Origin: Pseudonocardiales bacterium
GTDB taxonomy: Bacteria > Actinomycetota > Actinomycetes > Mycobacteriales > Pseudonocardiaceae
Assembly (NCBI GenBank): GCA_019243635.1
Contig: JAFAUB010000090.1
Coordinates: 61,123 to 125,122, forward strand
Length of the DNA: 64,000 bases
Direction of reading: 5' to 3'
The position numbers and the translations under genes are program-made. The notes under the pieces are model-generated. The model saw only the letters and a list, made by a program, of their open reading frames with translations, did not search any database and had not been told where the DNA came from. The first letter of the stretch is position 1, and each line of letters opens with the position of its first letter. Positions 41,146-54,761 of the stretch are shown one piece after another.

Positions 41146-43661
41146 CGGAGCAGATCGGCGTGCCCGCCTCGGCGGTCGTCGACCTGCGCAACGGTGTCAG
41201 CGGGGTGGGCTCCGAGCCGAAGGCAGCTGGCGTGGCTGGCTTGCCACCCGCCGCGCGGGACGGTTTCTGGCTGGCGATGGGTCGTGCAGTGCCGGAGAAG
41301 GGCTTCGACGATCTCGTGGACGCCCTGTGCCTTCTCCGCGATTGCGGGGTGTGGACGCCACATGTCGTGCTGGCGGCGGTCGGCGAGGGTGTGGACCTCT
41401 CGCCTTACCAGCAGCGTGTGGCCGGGCGGGTGGCGCACGAGCAACTGGATGTCAGCCTGCTGACGCGGTTCTCTCCCGAGGTGCGTGGCCTGCTGGCGCA
41501 CCGGTCGATCATGGGTGTGATCGTGCCGTCGCGGGTCGAGCCGTTCGGGCGGATCCCGCTGGAGGCTTACGCCGCTGGGGCCGTGCCGGTCGTCGCGACA
41601 CGAGCGGGTGGTTTGGCGGAGCTTGTTGTCGACGGCCGGTCGGGGTACCTCGCCGAGCCGTGTGATCCGGCCAGCCTGGCTGAGGCCCTGCGGCACGCGG
41701 CGATGGTGGACGCCGACACGTGCCAGCGGATGCGCGAGCATGGCCGGGAGATCCTCCGCGGATTCGACTACCGGGACTCGGTGCGGTCCCTGCTTCGCCA
41801 GGTCGTTCCCTGGCTCATCCCGGCCAGCCGGCCGAGCACCCGGGTAGGCGCAGCTGCCGGTCGCCCGGCTGCGTGCCGCGGCGTGGCGGTGGTGCAGGTT
41901 CCCGAGGTGTGCAGCTGGAATCCGTACGTGGCGGAGGCAGAGGCCGCCCTTGCAGCGCAGGGTGTCCGCGTCGTGCGCCCGGGCCTGTGCTGTGATGTGC
42001 CCGGGCCCGCGACCCGCCCGCTCGGGCACCCGGTCAAGGTCGACGCCGCCACGATTGTGCACCTGCACTGGCCGGAAAAGCTGGCCCACCAGCTTGGCGT
42101 GGATGCGGCGGCCGCAATGTTGTGTGGTCTGGTGGCGCGTGGCGCGAAGATTGTCCAGACGGTGCACAATGTTCGCCCGCACGAGGCTACGCCGGAATTG
42201 GCGGCGTTCCTGCGGTTGGTGGATGAGCTGACGGCCGGGGTGCATTTCTTTTCCGCGGATCATGAGGCGGAGGCCAGGTCGACTCGGCCGGGCCTGCCGC
42301 ACCGCGTGCTGCACCTGCCGCACCCGAGGTTTGCGCTTCCCACGCCGCCGACCGCGTCGGTGGTGACGGGGTCAGTGGGACTGCTGGGGCGCCTACGCGG
42401 CTACAAGAGGACGGTCGGGTTCGCTCGCGCCTACCTGCAGGCCCTCGGCGCGCAGGCCCGGATGGTCGTCGCCGGACACGTGGACGAACCGGAGGTCCAC
42501 CGTGGCCTGGCCGAGCTTGCCGTGGAGTACCCCGGGTTGGACTACCAGCCGGGGTTCGTCCCCGAAGAGCGGTTCTGGCGGCTGCTCGGCGAGATGGAGT
42601 GGGTCGCCCTGCCGTATCGGCAGTTGTACTCCAGCGGGGTCCTGGTCGCCGCGTTGCAGCTCGGCCGGCGGATCATCAGCCCTGTCCCGACCGGCGGCAC
42701 CGGTCTGTATGGCACCGGTCTGGAGCAGGGTCGGTGGCTGACGGTCCAGCCCTGGGATGACACCCGAGCCGTCGAGAAGCTGCTGGCTGCCCAGGCCCAC
42801 GTCCCGACGGTCGGGGAGCTGACCCTGCCGTCATGGTCGGACGCCGCCAGGGCGATGGCCAGCTTCTACACTCGGCTCGTCGAGGACACCGCCACATCGG
42901 CGGCCCGATCGACCCGCACCGGGAGCGCTGCGCCGACTGGACGCATGCCGGTTCCTGTGCATGCCCGGTCCACCGATGGCGAGGTGTTCGACTTTGGCAC
43001 GCACGCCAACGACTTCCTGGTGCGTCGCGAGGAGTCGCTGGCCACCGAGACGTTCCTGGTCCGGGTACCGGGCAGCGCAGCCGTCCCGGAGCACGTGCAC
43101 GCCGATATGGAACAGACGTTCCTGTTCGTCTCCGGGGTCGGTGAGGCGAGGTTGAGCCGCGACGGGGAGCAGGCCAGGCGGTTTTGCTGCGTGCCCGGTG
43201 ACGTGGTGTTCGTGCCGACCGGCTGGCGCCACACAGTGCTCGCGCACTCGATCGAGGGCCTGGTCTACCTCACCGTCAACTCCTTCGTACCCGGCGCTGA
43301 CCGCGTCGGTGCCTCCGCGGTGGCCCACGCCGTGGCGGTCCAGCCCAGCTTCCAGGCGACTGGCGCGCACCGCAGGCTGCGCACGCCGCGCCGTTGGCGG
43401 TCTTTCGGTCGGCGGAGACGGCGTTCCGGGTCGACGAGGGCGGCGGGCGGATGTGGCCACGGGACTTCACCGCGTTGGACACGACGTTGCGCCAGGATCC
43501 CAACACCTACCGGGTCCGACGGGTCGGCCCGTTCGAGTACATCAAGTCGGTCACCGCCCGCCCGCGGATCCTCACCACCGAGCTGGCTGACCGGCTGTTC
43601 GCGGCGGCGAGTGGTCACCTACCGGTGCTGGTCGAGGGCTCCCAGTCACCGATCTCGGTGA
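41097..43661 (+). CDS. Glycosyltransferase C-half + second glycosyltransferase + cupin domain
   Basis: Residues 1-250 complete the first GT4-type protein (FWLAMGRAVPEKGFDDLVDA; donor site EPFGRIPLEAYAAGAVPVVA). Residues about 265-620 are a second GT-B enzyme (TIVHLHWPEKLAHQLGV, KIVQTVHNVRPHEATPEL, GSVGLLGRLRGYKRTVGF). Residues about 640-745 are a cupin with metal ligands in PEHVHADMEQTFLFVSG and PGDVVFVPTGWRHTVL. After about 43370 the frame turns non-coding, so the last 90 residues are read-through. One long fused protein broken by two indels is the simplest reading; separate genes are possible. Confidence 0.65.
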   Translation: MGVRIAAISGYMRSHLTEQIGVPASAVVDLRNGVSGVGSEPKAAGVAGLPPAARDGFWLAMGRAVPEKGFDDLVDALCLLRDCGVWTPHVVLAAVGEGVDLSPYQQRVAGRVAHEQLDVSLLTRFSPEVRGLLAHRSIMGVIVPSRVEPFGRIPLEAYAAGAVPVVATRAGGLAELVVDGRSGYLAEPCDPASLAEALRHAAMVDADTCQRMREHGREILRGFDYRDSVRSLLRQVVPWLIPASRPSTRVGAAAGRPAACRGVAVVQVPEVCSWNPYVAEAEAALAAQGVRVVRPGLCCDVPGPATRPLGHPVKVDAATIVHLHWPEKLAHQLGVDAAAAMLCGLVARGAKIVQTVHNVRPHEATPELAAFLRLVDELTAGVHFFSADHEAEARSTRPGLPHRVLHLPHPRFALPTPPTASVVTGSVGLLGRLRGYKRTVGFARAYLQALGAQARMVVAGHVDEPEVHRGLAELAVEYPGLDYQPGFVPEERFWRLLGEMEWVALPYRQLYSSGVLVAALQLGRRIISPVPTGGTGLYGTGLEQGRWLTVQPWDDTRAVEKLLAAQAHVPTVGELTLPSWSDAARAMASFYTRLVEDTATSAARSTRTGSAAPTGRMPVPVHARSTDGEVFDFGTHANDFLVRREESLATETFLVRVPGSAAVPEHVHADMEQTFLFVSGVGEARLSRDGEQARRFCCVPGDVVFVPTGWRHTVLAHSIEGLVYLTVNSFVPGADRVGASAVAHAVAVQPSFQATGAHRRLRTPRRWRSFGRRRRRSGSTRAAGGCGHGTSPRWTRRCARIPTPTGSDGSARSSTSSRSPPARGSSPPSWLTGCSRRRVVTYRCWSRAPSHRSR

Positions 43662-44059
43662 AGGCGCCCTGCGAGGAATCAGACCTGGACATCCTCGTCG
43701 CGGTGGAGTCCGGGGACGACCTGACTCTGGCCCGCAAGGTGCTCGACGGCCTGGCCGAGCAGATGGACCACGTCCCGGTACCGCTGTCGCTCGGCGTGGT
43801 GCACGTCCGCTGGCTGGACCTGCCGAACTTCTACTCCGCGCTGTCCCTCGACCCGGCCGCGCCGGACCGACGGTGGTGGACCGCCGCCGACCCTGATCGA
43901 CTCGGCGAGGCCACCAGACGCATCCGGCGGGGGTTGGACCTGCTACAGGACCCGGACACGGTCCGCAGCCTGCTGGCCCGCTCGCTGGAGGTCGCCAGCC
44001 GCGGCACGGAGCGGGTCGGCGAGTGGCGGCTGATCCCGCGTTGGGGTGGCTACGTGTGA
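43394..44059 (+). CDS. Nucleotidyltransferase-fold protein
   Basis: About 200-220 residues. VLVEGSQSPISVKAP, then ESDLDILVAVESGDD gives the G-S-x(n)-S-D-L-D-x-L pattern of minimal nucleotidyltransferases (metal-binding DxD). Downstream helices end in EWRLIPRWGGYV. Upstream coding character extends to about 43370 in this frame with no good start, so it may have been fused to the cupin protein; ATG 43451 is the first ATG. Aminoglycoside-type or tRNA/nucleotide transfer activity cannot be distinguished. Confidence 0.6.
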   Translation: MAVFRSAETAFRVDEGGGRMWPRDFTALDTTLRQDPNTYRVRRVGPFEYIKSVTARPRILTTELADRLFAAASGHLPVLVEGSQSPISVKAPCEESDLDILVAVESGDDLTLARKVLDGLAEQMDHVPVPLSLGVVHVRWLDLPNFYSALSLDPAAPDRRWWTAADPDRLGEATRRIRRGLDLLQDPDTVRSLLARSLEVASRGTERVGEWRLIPRWGGYV

Positions 44060-44198
44060 CCACAGTGAGCGTGTGCTCTGATCGGGTGCCGCCCGAGAAG
44101 TCGGGCACGCTCGGTAACCTGCACCTAGGACACTCTCGCCGGCCCAATGTCCCGACCGGTGGGTCGGCGCGGGTCGATCAACGGACGGAGCATCTGAC

Positions 44199-47183
<2,985 letters not shown>

Positions 47184-47215
47184 CTCAGACCTCGAGCACG
47201 CTGGTAAGCACTGCC

Positions 47216-47515
47216 TCAGTACTTGAGCAGGTTCGCCTCGTCGACGGAGGCCGAGCGGCGGGTCTTGAAGATCGCCATGATGATGGCCAGGCCCACCACC
47301 ACCTCGGCGGCGGCCACGACCATCACGAAGAACGCCATGATCTGCCCGTCCAGCGTGCCGTTGATCCTGGCGAAGGTGACCAGGGTCAGGTTCACCGCGT
47401 TGAGCATCAGCTCGATGCACATGAACACCACGACCGCGTTGCGGCGCACCAGTACACCGGTCGCACCGATGGTGAACAGCAGCGCCGACAGCAGCAGGTA
47501 GTACGTGGGAGTCAC
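47216..47515 (-). CDS. nuoK: NADH-quinone oxidoreductase subunit K
   Basis: 99 residues, three TM helices: [20 protein letters not shown], then [20 protein letters not shown] with the conserved Glu of the proton path, and [23 protein letters not shown] 47515 begins one base after the nuoJ stop. The last 91 bases before the stop are duplicated at 39066, and nuoL no longer follows directly. Confidence 0.95.
   Translation of the reverse strand: MTPTYYLLLSALLFTIGATGVLVRRNAVVVFMCIELMLNAVNLTLVTFARINGTLDGQIMAFFVMVVAAAEVVVGLAIIMAIFKTRRSASVDEANLLKY
47219..47309 (-). repeat. Duplicated 3' end of nuoK, right (genic) copy
   Basis: Partner of 39066-39156; 89 of 91 bases are the same. Lies at the 3' end of intact nuoK, so the insertion left this gene functional. 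Confidence 0.95.
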
Positions 47516-47516
47516 C

Positions 47517-48371
47517 TCACCTGCCCTCCTCCTCCGCCACGGTGGGTGGCACCGGCCCGGACAGCGCGCGTCTGGGAGGGTTCCTTCTGGGAGGGTTCCT
47601 TCTGGGAGGGTCCGCACCGGCGCCGGCGACGCTGCGCACGTCGTCATCAAGTCGGTCGCGGGCGGTGGACTCCAGTAGACCGGAGCGCGACTCGGGGGCC
47701 ACCGAGCCGTCCGGCAGCAGGGCCGGAGTGGCCACCGAGGTCATGGTGGCGAACACGCCCGGTCCGGGCAGCGGGGACGGATGCGCACCCCGCAGCCGGG
47801 CCTCCACCCGCTCGCGCTGGGTCAGCCTGCCCGCCCTGCCGCGCTCGGTGAAGGCCAACACCATCGCGCCGAGGGCGGCGGTGATCAGCAGCGCCGAGGT
47901 GAGCTCGAAGGGGAACAGATAGGCGGTGTAGAGGATCCGGCCGATGTTGGCGACGTTGCCGCCGCCGCTGTTGACCGTGGCCAGCCCCGCCGAGGTGACT
48001 TCGGCGAAGGCCCGCCCTAGCATCCCCACCAACAGCACCGCCAGCCCGATCCCGCCCAACGCGGCCGCGACCCGCTGGCCGCGCAGCACCTCGACCACCG
48101 AGTCGACACTCTCCCTGCCCACCAGCATCAGCACGAACAGGAACAACATCATGATCGCGCCGGTGTAGACGATGATCTGCACGAAACCCAGGAACGGCGC
48201 CTGTTGGACCATGTACAGCGCGCCCAGGCACAGCATGGCCTGCGCCAGCCACAGTGCCGAGTGCACCGCGTTGCGGGCGAACACCATGCCCAGCCCGCCA
48301 GCCAGCGCGAGCGGGCCCAGAACCCAGAACGCGACGGTCTCCCCGAGACCGATGGTGTCCGACGGGTTCAC
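47517..48371 (-). CDS. nuoJ: NADH-quinone oxidoreductase subunit J
   Basis: A 284-residue subunit: five TM helices ([20 protein letters not shown], the pi-bulge helix TM3) followed by an unusually long, disordered C-terminal tail of about 110 residues rich in Pro and Arg. The tail contains PPRRN repeated in tandem, encoded by a 15-bp repeat. GTG 48371 overlaps nuoI as GTGA. Confidence 0.93.
   Translation of the reverse strand: MNPSDTIGLGETVAFWVLGPLALAGGLGMVFARNAVHSALWLAQAMLCLGALYMVQQAPFLGFVQIIVYTGAIMMLFLFVLMLVGRESVDSVVEVLRGQRVAAALGGIGLAVLLVGMLGRAFAEVTSAGLATVNSGGGNVANIGRILYTAYLFPFELTSALLITAALGAMVLAFTERGRAGRLTQRERVEARLRGAHPSPLPGPGVFATMTSVATPALLPDGSVAPESRSGLLESTARDRLDDDVRSVAGAGADPPRRNPPRRNPPRRALSGPVPPTVAEEEGR
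47571..47613. repeat. 15-bp tandem repeat in the nuoJ tail
   Basis: TCTGGGAGGGTTCCT repeated 2.9 times without a gap. Each unit encodes five residues (P-P-R-R-N on the minus strand). Length is a multiple of 3, so copy-number change would keep frame. Confidence 0.9.
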
Positions 48372-48907
48372 CGGTGCTCCTCGCCTACCGCACCGGAACG
48401 CCGCTCCAGGGTCGTGCCCTGCACGTAGTAGTCCTGCTCGCTGTCACCTAGCCGCATCGGGTGCGGGGGCTGCTCCATCCCGGCCAGCAGCGGCGCCAGC
48501 AGGTCCTCCTTGGTGTAGATGAGGTCCTGGCGGTTGTCGTCGGCCACCTCGTACTCGTTGGTCATGGTCAACGCGCGGGTCGGGCAGGCCTCGATGCACA
48601 GGCCGCAGCCGATGCAGCGCAGGTAGTTGATCTGGTAGACCGCGCCGTAGCGCTCTCCGGGCGAGTAGCGGGCCTCGTCGGTGTTGTCCGCACCCTCGAC
48701 GTAGATCGCGTCCGCCGGGCAGGCCCAGGCGCACAGCTCACACCCCACGCATTTCTCCAGCCCGTCCGGGTGCCGGTTGAGCTGGTGGCGGCCGTGGAAA
48801 CGCGGTGCGGGGATCTTCTTGACCTCGGGGTACTCCTCGGTCACGACCTTGCGGAACATGGTCGAGAAGGTGACCCCGAAACCCTTGACCGGATCAAGCA
48901 GTCCCAT
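48368..48907 (-). CDS. nuoI: NADH-quinone oxidoreductase subunit I
   Basis: A 179-residue ferredoxin-like subunit with two [4Fe-4S] motifs, [16 protein letters not shown] and [16 protein letters not shown], binding clusters N6a and N6b that pass electrons toward the quinone site. ATG 48907 lies inside the end of nuoH (14-base overlap). Confidence 0.95.
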   Translation of the reverse strand: MGLLDPVKGFGVTFSTMFRKVVTEEYPEVKKIPAPRFHGRHQLNRHPDGLEKCVGCELCAWACPADAIYVEGADNTDEARYSPGERYGAVYQINYLRCIGCGLCIEACPTRALTMTNEYEVADDNRQDLIYTKEDLLAPLLAGMEQPPHPMRLGDSEQDYYVQGTTLERRSGAVGEEHR

Positions 48908-50204
48908 GGTCGTCCTCCTGGCTCGTCGGTGGCTCACCATCGGCCGACACAGCGGCACTCACGACAGCGCGCCGAGGCGGCGGCGGTACCACCAGGTCCA
49001 GCGGGGGCAAGGGGTAGTCCGAGCCGGCGGTGGGCACCTCGTGGGCGCGCTCGAGCGCTTCCTCCCGCTGCGCCGGGCTGTTCTGGGGCAGCAGGAAGGC
49101 GATGACCAGCAGCATGACCAGCACGACGCCGCCGACCACGAGGACCTCGCTGGGCGTGACGGCGGCGTTACGCAGCTCTCGAGCGCCGACGACCAGCACG
49201 ATCCACACCAGGCTGCCCGGCACCAGCACCTTCCAGCCCAGCGCCATGAACTGGTCGTAACGCAGCCGAGGCAGAGTGCCGCGCAGCCAGACGAACACGA
49301 ACAGGAACACCAGCATCTTGCCGATGAACCACAGCGGGCCCCACCAGCCGCGGTCCAGCGGTCCACCGGCCAGCGGCCAGGGGGCGTGCCAGCCGCCGAG
49401 GAACAGCGTGGTCGCCATCGCCGAGACGGTGACCATGTTGACGTACTCGGCGAGCATGAACAACGCGAACTTCAGCGAGGAGTACTCGGTGTGAAAACCA
49501 CCGACCAGCTCCGACTCAGCCTCGGGCAGGTCGAAGGGCGCGCGGTTGGTCTCGCCCACCATCGACACGCAGAACACCACGAAGCTGGGGAACAGCAGGA
49601 ACACGAACCACCACTGTCGCGACTGGGCCGCCACGATATCCGCCGTGGACAGCGAGCCCGAGTACAGGATCACCGCGACGATCGACATCCCGAGGGCGAT
49701 CTCGTAGGAGATCACCTGGGCGGCCGAGCGAAGCGAGCCCAGCAGCGGGTAGGGCGAACCCGAGGCCCAGCCGGACAGCACGATCCCGTAGACCCCCAAC
49801 GACGAGCAGGCCAGCACCACGAGCACCCCGACCGGCAGGTCGGCGACCTGCAAGGCGGTCTGCTGCCCGAAGATCGACACCTGGCCGCCGAGCGGGATCA
49901 CGGCGAACGCCGTGAACGCGGTGACCGTCGAGATCACCGGGGCCAGCACGTACACCCAGCGGTCGGCCAGAACCGGCTGGATGTCCTCCTTGAACGCCAG
50001 CTTGAGCCCGTCGGCCAGGGACTGCAACAACCCGAAGGGCCCGACCCGGTTGGGACCAGGCCGCTGCTGCATGCGGCCGACCACCCGGCGCTCCATCCAG
50101 ATCATGAACAGCGTCATGACCATCAGGAACGCGAAGATCACGACAACCTTCAGCACGGTGAGCCACAGCGGGTTGTCGGCGAGCAGAGCCGCGGTGGGCG
50201 TCAT
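48894..50204 (-). CDS. nuoH: NADH-quinone oxidoreductase subunit H
   Basis: A 436-residue membrane subunit forming part of the quinone chamber: [20 protein letters not shown] and [20 protein letters not shown] are invariant elements. A roughly 70-residue polar Pro-rich C-terminal tail exceeds E. coli NuoH but is common in actinobacteria. ATG 50204 overlaps the nuoG stop. Confidence 0.95.
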   Translation of the reverse strand: MTPTAALLADNPLWLTVLKVVVIFAFLMVMTLFMIWMERRVVGRMQQRPGPNRVGPFGLLQSLADGLKLAFKEDIQPVLADRWVYVLAPVISTVTAFTAFAVIPLGGQVSIFGQQTALQVADLPVGVLVVLACSSLGVYGIVLSGWASGSPYPLLGSLRSAAQVISYEIALGMSIVAVILYSGSLSTADIVAAQSRQWWFVFLLFPSFVVFCVSMVGETNRAPFDLPEAESELVGGFHTEYSSLKFALFMLAEYVNMVTVSAMATTLFLGGWHAPWPLAGGPLDRGWWGPLWFIGKMLVFLFVFVWLRGTLPRLRYDQFMALGWKVLVPGSLVWIVLVVGARELRNAAVTPSEVLVVGGVVLVMLLVIAFLLPQNSPAQREEALERAHEVPTAGSDYPLPPLDLVVPPPPRRAVVSAAVSADGEPPTSQEDDHGTA

Positions 50205-52696
50205 GACCCGCCTCCCGATGCCGTCTGAGAAGCCGTGCCGTTCCCGCCGCGCACGGTGACCACGCTGCCGTGCCCGGCACCGAGACTGCTCCGGACGGTC
50301 GCGGGTCCGGAGTTACCCGGCACCCACACCACGCCCGGGGGCAGGTCGGCGGCCTCGGCGGGCAGCGTCACCGAACCCCGCTGGGTGGACACCGTGACCT
50401 CGCCACCGAGGTGCACCCCGAGGTCGGCGGCGGTGGCCTCGGACAGCAGCGCGACGGCGGCGCGGGCGGTACCGGCCAGGTGCGGCTCGCCGTCCTGCAT
50501 CGACCCGTTGTCCAGCAGCCGGCGCCAGGTGGCCAGCAAGGTCTCGCCCTCGCCGACCTCCGGGACCGGCGCCGCGGCCACCGGCGAGAACTCGCGACTG
50601 ACCTCACCGTAGGTGCCGAGCGCGGCGAAGCCGGCCCACGCCGCGGCGGGGGTCTGGGTGAACAGGTCGACGTCCATCTCGACGGCGAGACTGTCCAGTA
50701 CCCGGCAGTCCGGCAGGACCGCCTGGCCATGGCCCATCCCGGAGGTGATCGTGGTGCCGAACTCCCGGCGGCGGCCCTCCCAGTCGAGGTAGCTGCCGGC
50801 CTTCTCCAGCGCGGAGGCGATCGGCAGCACGACATCGGCCGCCCTGGTCACCGCCGAGGACCGCATCTCCAAGCTCACCACGAAGGCGGCCCGGCTCAGC
50901 GCCTGGCCGGCCAGCCGAGGGTCCGGCAGGTCGGCGGGGTCCACGCCGCCGACGACCAGCCCACCCAGCTGCCCGGCCGCCGCGGCGGCGACGATCCCCG
51001 CGGTGTCCCGGCCGGGCCGGGCCGGCAGCGTCACGCCCCACGCGCTCTCGACCTCGGCGCGGGCCGTCGGGTCGGTGACCGGCCTACCGCCGGGGAGCAG
51101 CGTCGGCACCGCCCCGGCTTCCAGGGCGCCTCGCTCGCCGGCTCGCCGCGGCACCCAGGCCAGCCGGGCGCCGGTACTCGCGGCCAACCGGGCCACCGCG
51201 GAGTACAGCCCGGGTACCTCGGCGGCGCGCTCGCCGACCAGCAGCACCGCGCCTGGCGCGCACAACGCGTCGCGGACCGGGCCCTCCAGCGTGTCCAGGG
51301 CGCCGGGCTCACCGCCGGGCGGCACCCGCAGCAGCGTGCCGAAGGTCCGGCGCACCGCGGGGGTGGTGAACTGGCCGAGGTGCCACACCGGCATGCGGCG
51401 GTCGCGCGCGGCGCGCCGCAGCCGCAGGTACACGATCGGCGACTCCTCCTCGGGCTCGAAGGCCACGCACACCACCGCCGGGGCGGCGGACAGGTCGTCG
51501 TAGGTCGCCCCACCGGTGTCCGGGGCGACGCCGACCACGTGCGCGGCGAGGAAGTCCAGCTCCTCGGCCGAGTGCGGCCGGGCGCGGAAGTCGATGTCGT
51601 TGGTGGCCAGCGCGACCCGGGCGAACTTCGCGTAGGCGTAGGCGTCCTCGACGGTCAGCCGGCCGCCGGTGAGCACCCCGACGCCGGAGTCCCTGGCCGC
51701 CAGCAGCCCCGTGGCCGCCGCCTGCAGCGCCTCGGTCCATGACGCCGGCCTCAGCTCCCCGGAGGGCTCCCGGAGCAGCGGCCGGACGATCCGGTCCTCG
51801 GCGCCGGCATAGGCGAAGGCGAAGCGGCCCTTGTCACAGTTCCACTCCTCGTTGACCTGCGGGTCGAGACCGGCCAACCGGCGCAGCACGATCCCGCGCC
51901 GCCAGTCGGTGCGCAGCGCGCAGCCACTCGCGCAGTGCTCACACACCCCTCGGGTGGAGACGAGGTCGAAGGGCCGGGAACGGAACCGGTAGGCGGCGCT
52001 GGTCAGCGCACCGACCGGGCAGATCTGGATGGTATTGCCGGAGAAGTAGGACTGGAAGGGCTTGTCCAGGGCTACCCCGACCTGCTGCTCGGGGCCGCGC
52101 TCGAGCATCTCGATGAACACGTCCCCGGCGATCTGCTCGGAGAAACGGGTGCAGCGCTGGCAGAGCACGCAACGCTCGCGGTCCAGCAGGATCTGGGTGG
52201 AGATCGGGATCGGTTTGGCGAAGGTGCGTTTGGTGTCGACGAACCGGGAGTCCACCCGACCGTTGGACAGCGCCTGGTTCTGCAGCGGGCACTCGCCGCC
52301 CTTGTCACAGATCGGGCAGTCCAGCGGGTGGTTGATCAGCAGGAGCTCCATGACGCCCTGCTGGGCCTTGTCGGCCACCGCCGAGGTGTGCTGGGTCTTC
52401 ACGACCATGCCCTCGGCCACCGTCAGGGTGCAGCTGGCCTGCGGCTTGGGCATCGGGCGCCCGCCCATCTCCACCTCGACCAGGCACTGCCGGCAGGCGC
52501 CGGCCGGGTCGAGCAGCGGGTGGTCGCAGAACCGCGGCACGATGATGCCCAGCCGCTCGCAGGTTCGGATCACCAGCTCGCCCTTGGGCGCGTCGACCTC
52601 GTGGCCGTCGATCCTCAGCCGGACGTGCCCTTCCGGGACGGCTGGGGAGTCCGGGCCACCGCCTGAAGGCTTGGCGGCCTGCGCTGCCGTCGTCAT
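50201..52696 (-). CDS. nuoG: NADH-quinone oxidoreductase subunit G
   Basis: An 831-residue electron-input subunit. The N-terminal [2Fe-2S] domain ([20 protein letters not shown]), then [13 protein letters not shown] and [18 protein letters not shown] for further clusters, and [13 protein letters not shown] with a later Cys for the extra N7 cluster found in some bacteria. The C-terminal 600 residues are a degenerate molybdopterin-oxidoreductase fold. ATG 52696 overlaps nuoF (ATGA). Confidence 0.95.
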   Translation of the reverse strand: MTTAAQAAKPSGGGPDSPAVPEGHVRLRIDGHEVDAPKGELVIRTCERLGIIVPRFCDHPLLDPAGACRQCLVEVEMGGRPMPKPQASCTLTVAEGMVVKTQHTSAVADKAQQGVMELLLINHPLDCPICDKGGECPLQNQALSNGRVDSRFVDTKRTFAKPIPISTQILLDRERCVLCQRCTRFSEQIAGDVFIEMLERGPEQQVGVALDKPFQSYFSGNTIQICPVGALTSAAYRFRSRPFDLVSTRGVCEHCASGCALRTDWRRGIVLRRLAGLDPQVNEEWNCDKGRFAFAYAGAEDRIVRPLLREPSGELRPASWTEALQAAATGLLAARDSGVGVLTGGRLTVEDAYAYAKFARVALATNDIDFRARPHSAEELDFLAAHVVGVAPDTGGATYDDLSAAPAVVCVAFEPEEESPIVYLRLRRAARDRRMPVWHLGQFTTPAVRRTFGTLLRVPPGGEPGALDTLEGPVRDALCAPGAVLLVGERAAEVPGLYSAVARLAASTGARLAWVPRRAGERGALEAGAVPTLLPGGRPVTDPTARAEVESAWGVTLPARPGRDTAGIVAAAAAGQLGGLVVGGVDPADLPDPRLAGQALSRAAFVVSLEMRSSAVTRAADVVLPIASALEKAGSYLDWEGRRREFGTTITSGMGHGQAVLPDCRVLDSLAVEMDVDLFTQTPAAAWAGFAALGTYGEVSREFSPVAAAPVPEVGEGETLLATWRRLLDNGSMQDGEPHLAGTARAAVALLSEATAADLGVHLGGEVTVSTQRGSVTLPAEAADLPPGVVWVPGNSGPATVRSSLGAGHGSVVTVRGGNGTASQTASGGGS

Positions 52697-54006
52697 CTGC
52701 GCGACCCCGCTGACGTGAGCTGGGTGGCCTGCTGGACGCACAGATCCAGGAACTCCTGCCGGAAGTACTGGATACCGCTGATGATGGGGCTGGCGGCGCC
52801 GTCCCCGAGCGCGCAGAACGACCGGCCCATGATGTTGTCGCAGACGTCCAGCATCGTCTCCACATCGGCCGGGGTGCCCTCGCGGCGCACCATCCGCTGC
52901 AGGATCTGGGTCAGCCAGTAGGTGCCCTCCCGGCACGGGGTGCACTTACCGCAGGACTCGTGCTTGTAGAACTCGGTCCACTTCATCACCGCCCACGGCA
53001 CGCTCACACTCGTGTTGAAGACCATGATCGCGGTGGTGCCCAGCATGGAGCCGGCCGCCGCGGCGCCCTCGAAGTCCAGCGGTACGTCCAGGTGCTCGGC
53101 GGTCAGCAGCGGGGTGGAGGACCCGCCCGGCGTCCAGAACTTCAGCGGGCCGCCCTTCATCCCGCCGGCCATGTCCAGCAGCTCGCGCAGCGTGACGCCC
53201 AGCGGGGCCTCGTACTGCCCCGGCCGTCGCACGTGCCCGGAGATGGAGTAGATCTTCGGGCCGGGCGACTTCTCGGTGCCCATCGCGCGGAACCAGTCCG
53301 ACCCGCCGTTGACGACGAAGGGCACGCTGCAGATGGTCTCGACGTTGTTCACCACGGTGGGTGCGGCGTAGAGCCCGGAGGTGGCCGGGAACGGTGGCTT
53401 GAGCCGGGGCTCACCACGACGGCCTTCCAGCGAGTTGAGCAGCGCGGTCTCCTCCCCGCAGATGTAGGCGCCGGCGCCGGCGTGAAGCACGATGTCCAGG
53501 TCGAACCCGGAGCCGAGGATGTCCTTGCCCAGGTAACCCGCCTGGTAGGCCTCGTTCACCGCCTGCGCCAGCCTGCGGTGGCAGTGCAGCATCTCGCCGC
53601 GGACGTAGATATAACACTCGTGGGCGCGGATCGCGTAGCTGGTGATGACGCAGCCTTCGATCAGCGAGTGCGGGTCGGCCATCATCAGCGGCACGTCCTT
53701 GCAGGTGCCCGGCTCGCCCTCGTCCGCGTTGATCACCAGGTACTTGGGCTTGGCCGCCGGCCCGCCGGCCTGCTCACCCGGTGTGGCCTGCGGGATGAAG
53801 CTCCACTTCAGGCCGGTGGGGAAGCCGGCGCCGCCGCGCCCCCGCAGGCCCGAGTCCTTGATCAGCTGGATCAGCTGGTCGGGGTGCGCGGCCAGCGCGG
53901 TGCGCAGCGCGGTGTAGCCCTCCAGCTGGGTGTAGGTGTCGAGAGTCCACGACCTGGGCGAGCACCACCGCCGGGTCAACACCGGCGTGAGCGTCCGCTC
54001 GGTCAC
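52693..54006 (-). CDS. nuoF: NADH-quinone oxidoreductase subunit F
   Basis: A 437-residue NADH/FMN subunit: [16 protein letters not shown] and [19 protein letters not shown] bind NADH and [18 protein letters not shown] with a later Cys ([13 protein letters not shown]) holds cluster N3. GTG 54006 follows GGAGGAAC; an in-frame ATG eight codons upstream overlaps that ribosome site and is less likely. Confidence 0.95.
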   Translation of the reverse strand: MTERTLTPVLTRRWCSPRSWTLDTYTQLEGYTALRTALAAHPDQLIQLIKDSGLRGRGGAGFPTGLKWSFIPQATPGEQAGGPAAKPKYLVINADEGEPGTCKDVPLMMADPHSLIEGCVITSYAIRAHECYIYVRGEMLHCHRRLAQAVNEAYQAGYLGKDILGSGFDLDIVLHAGAGAYICGEETALLNSLEGRRGEPRLKPPFPATSGLYAAPTVVNNVETICSVPFVVNGGSDWFRAMGTEKSPGPKIYSISGHVRRPGQYEAPLGVTLRELLDMAGGMKGGPLKFWTPGGSSTPLLTAEHLDVPLDFEGAAAAGSMLGTTAIMVFNTSVSVPWAVMKWTEFYKHESCGKCTPCREGTYWLTQILQRMVRREGTPADVETMLDVCDNIMGRSFCALGDGAASPIISGIQYFRQEFLDLCVQQATQLTSAGSRR

Positions 54007-54026
54007 CGTTCCTCCTGCTGTGCTGG

Positions 54027-54761
54027 TCACTTCTTCACTTTTTCCGGAGCGGTCGGTAGCGGCGGGGGCTTGTCCGGCATCGCCGGCGCCTGCCAGCCCT
54101 TCTCCTCGGCGAGCCGGTTGCCGGCCAGCGTCTCGGGCGCCGCAGACGGCGCGTCCACCGCGTCGCGCAGCTGCTGGGGCTCACCGAAGAAACCGGCCAG
54201 CTGAAGCTCGGCGCCGCGCCAGTCGGTCAGCGGCGCGCCGCGGGTCGGCGCCGGCCGGTCCCCTCGGCGCAGCTCGTCCACCAACGCCACGGCCGACTCC
54301 GGGGTCTGGTTGTCGTAGAACTCGTAGTTCACCTGCAGCACCGGGGCCAGGTCGCAGGCGGCCAGGCATTCGGCGTGCTCGAGGGTGACCGAGCCCTTCG
54401 AGCCCGGCCGGCCTGCGGTCTCCTCGTGGCCGACCCCGAGCCGCTTGCACAGCCTGGCGTAGATCTCGTCACCGCCCAGCACCGCGCACAACGTGTTGGT
54501 GCACACGCTGACCAGGTGTTCACCACCGGGTGCGCGCTTGTACATGGTATAGAAGCTGACCACCGCGCTCACCTCGGCGGTGGTGATCCCCAGCAGCTGC
54601 GCGCAGAACGCGATGCCGTCCTGGCTGACGTGCCCCTGCACGCTCTGCACCAGGTGCAGCAGGGGCAGCAACGCCGACCGGGACTGCGGGTAGCGCGCGA
54701 TGATCTCCCGCGCCCGCTGCCTGGTCAGGTCGTCGAAGACGCCGTCCACAACCGGGCTCAC
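54027..54761 (-). CDS. nuoE: NADH-quinone oxidoreductase subunit E
   Basis: A 244-residue subunit with a thioredoxin-like [2Fe-2S] fold: [16 protein letters not shown] and [19 protein letters not shown] give the four N1a cysteines. The C-terminal 80 residues form a Pro-rich extension ending in lysines. GTG 54761 overlaps the nuoD stop. Confidence 0.94.
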   Translation of the reverse strand: MSPVVDGVFDDLTRQRAREIIARYPQSRSALLPLLHLVQSVQGHVSQDGIAFCAQLLGITTAEVSAVVSFYTMYKRAPGGEHLVSVCTNTLCAVLGGDEIYARLCKRLGVGHEETAGRPGSKGSVTLEHAECLAACDLAPVLQVNYEFYDNQTPESAVALVDELRRGDRPAPTRGAPLTDWRGAELQLAGFFGEPQQLRDAVDAPSAAPETLAGNRLAEEKGWQAPAMPDKPPPLPTAPEKVKK

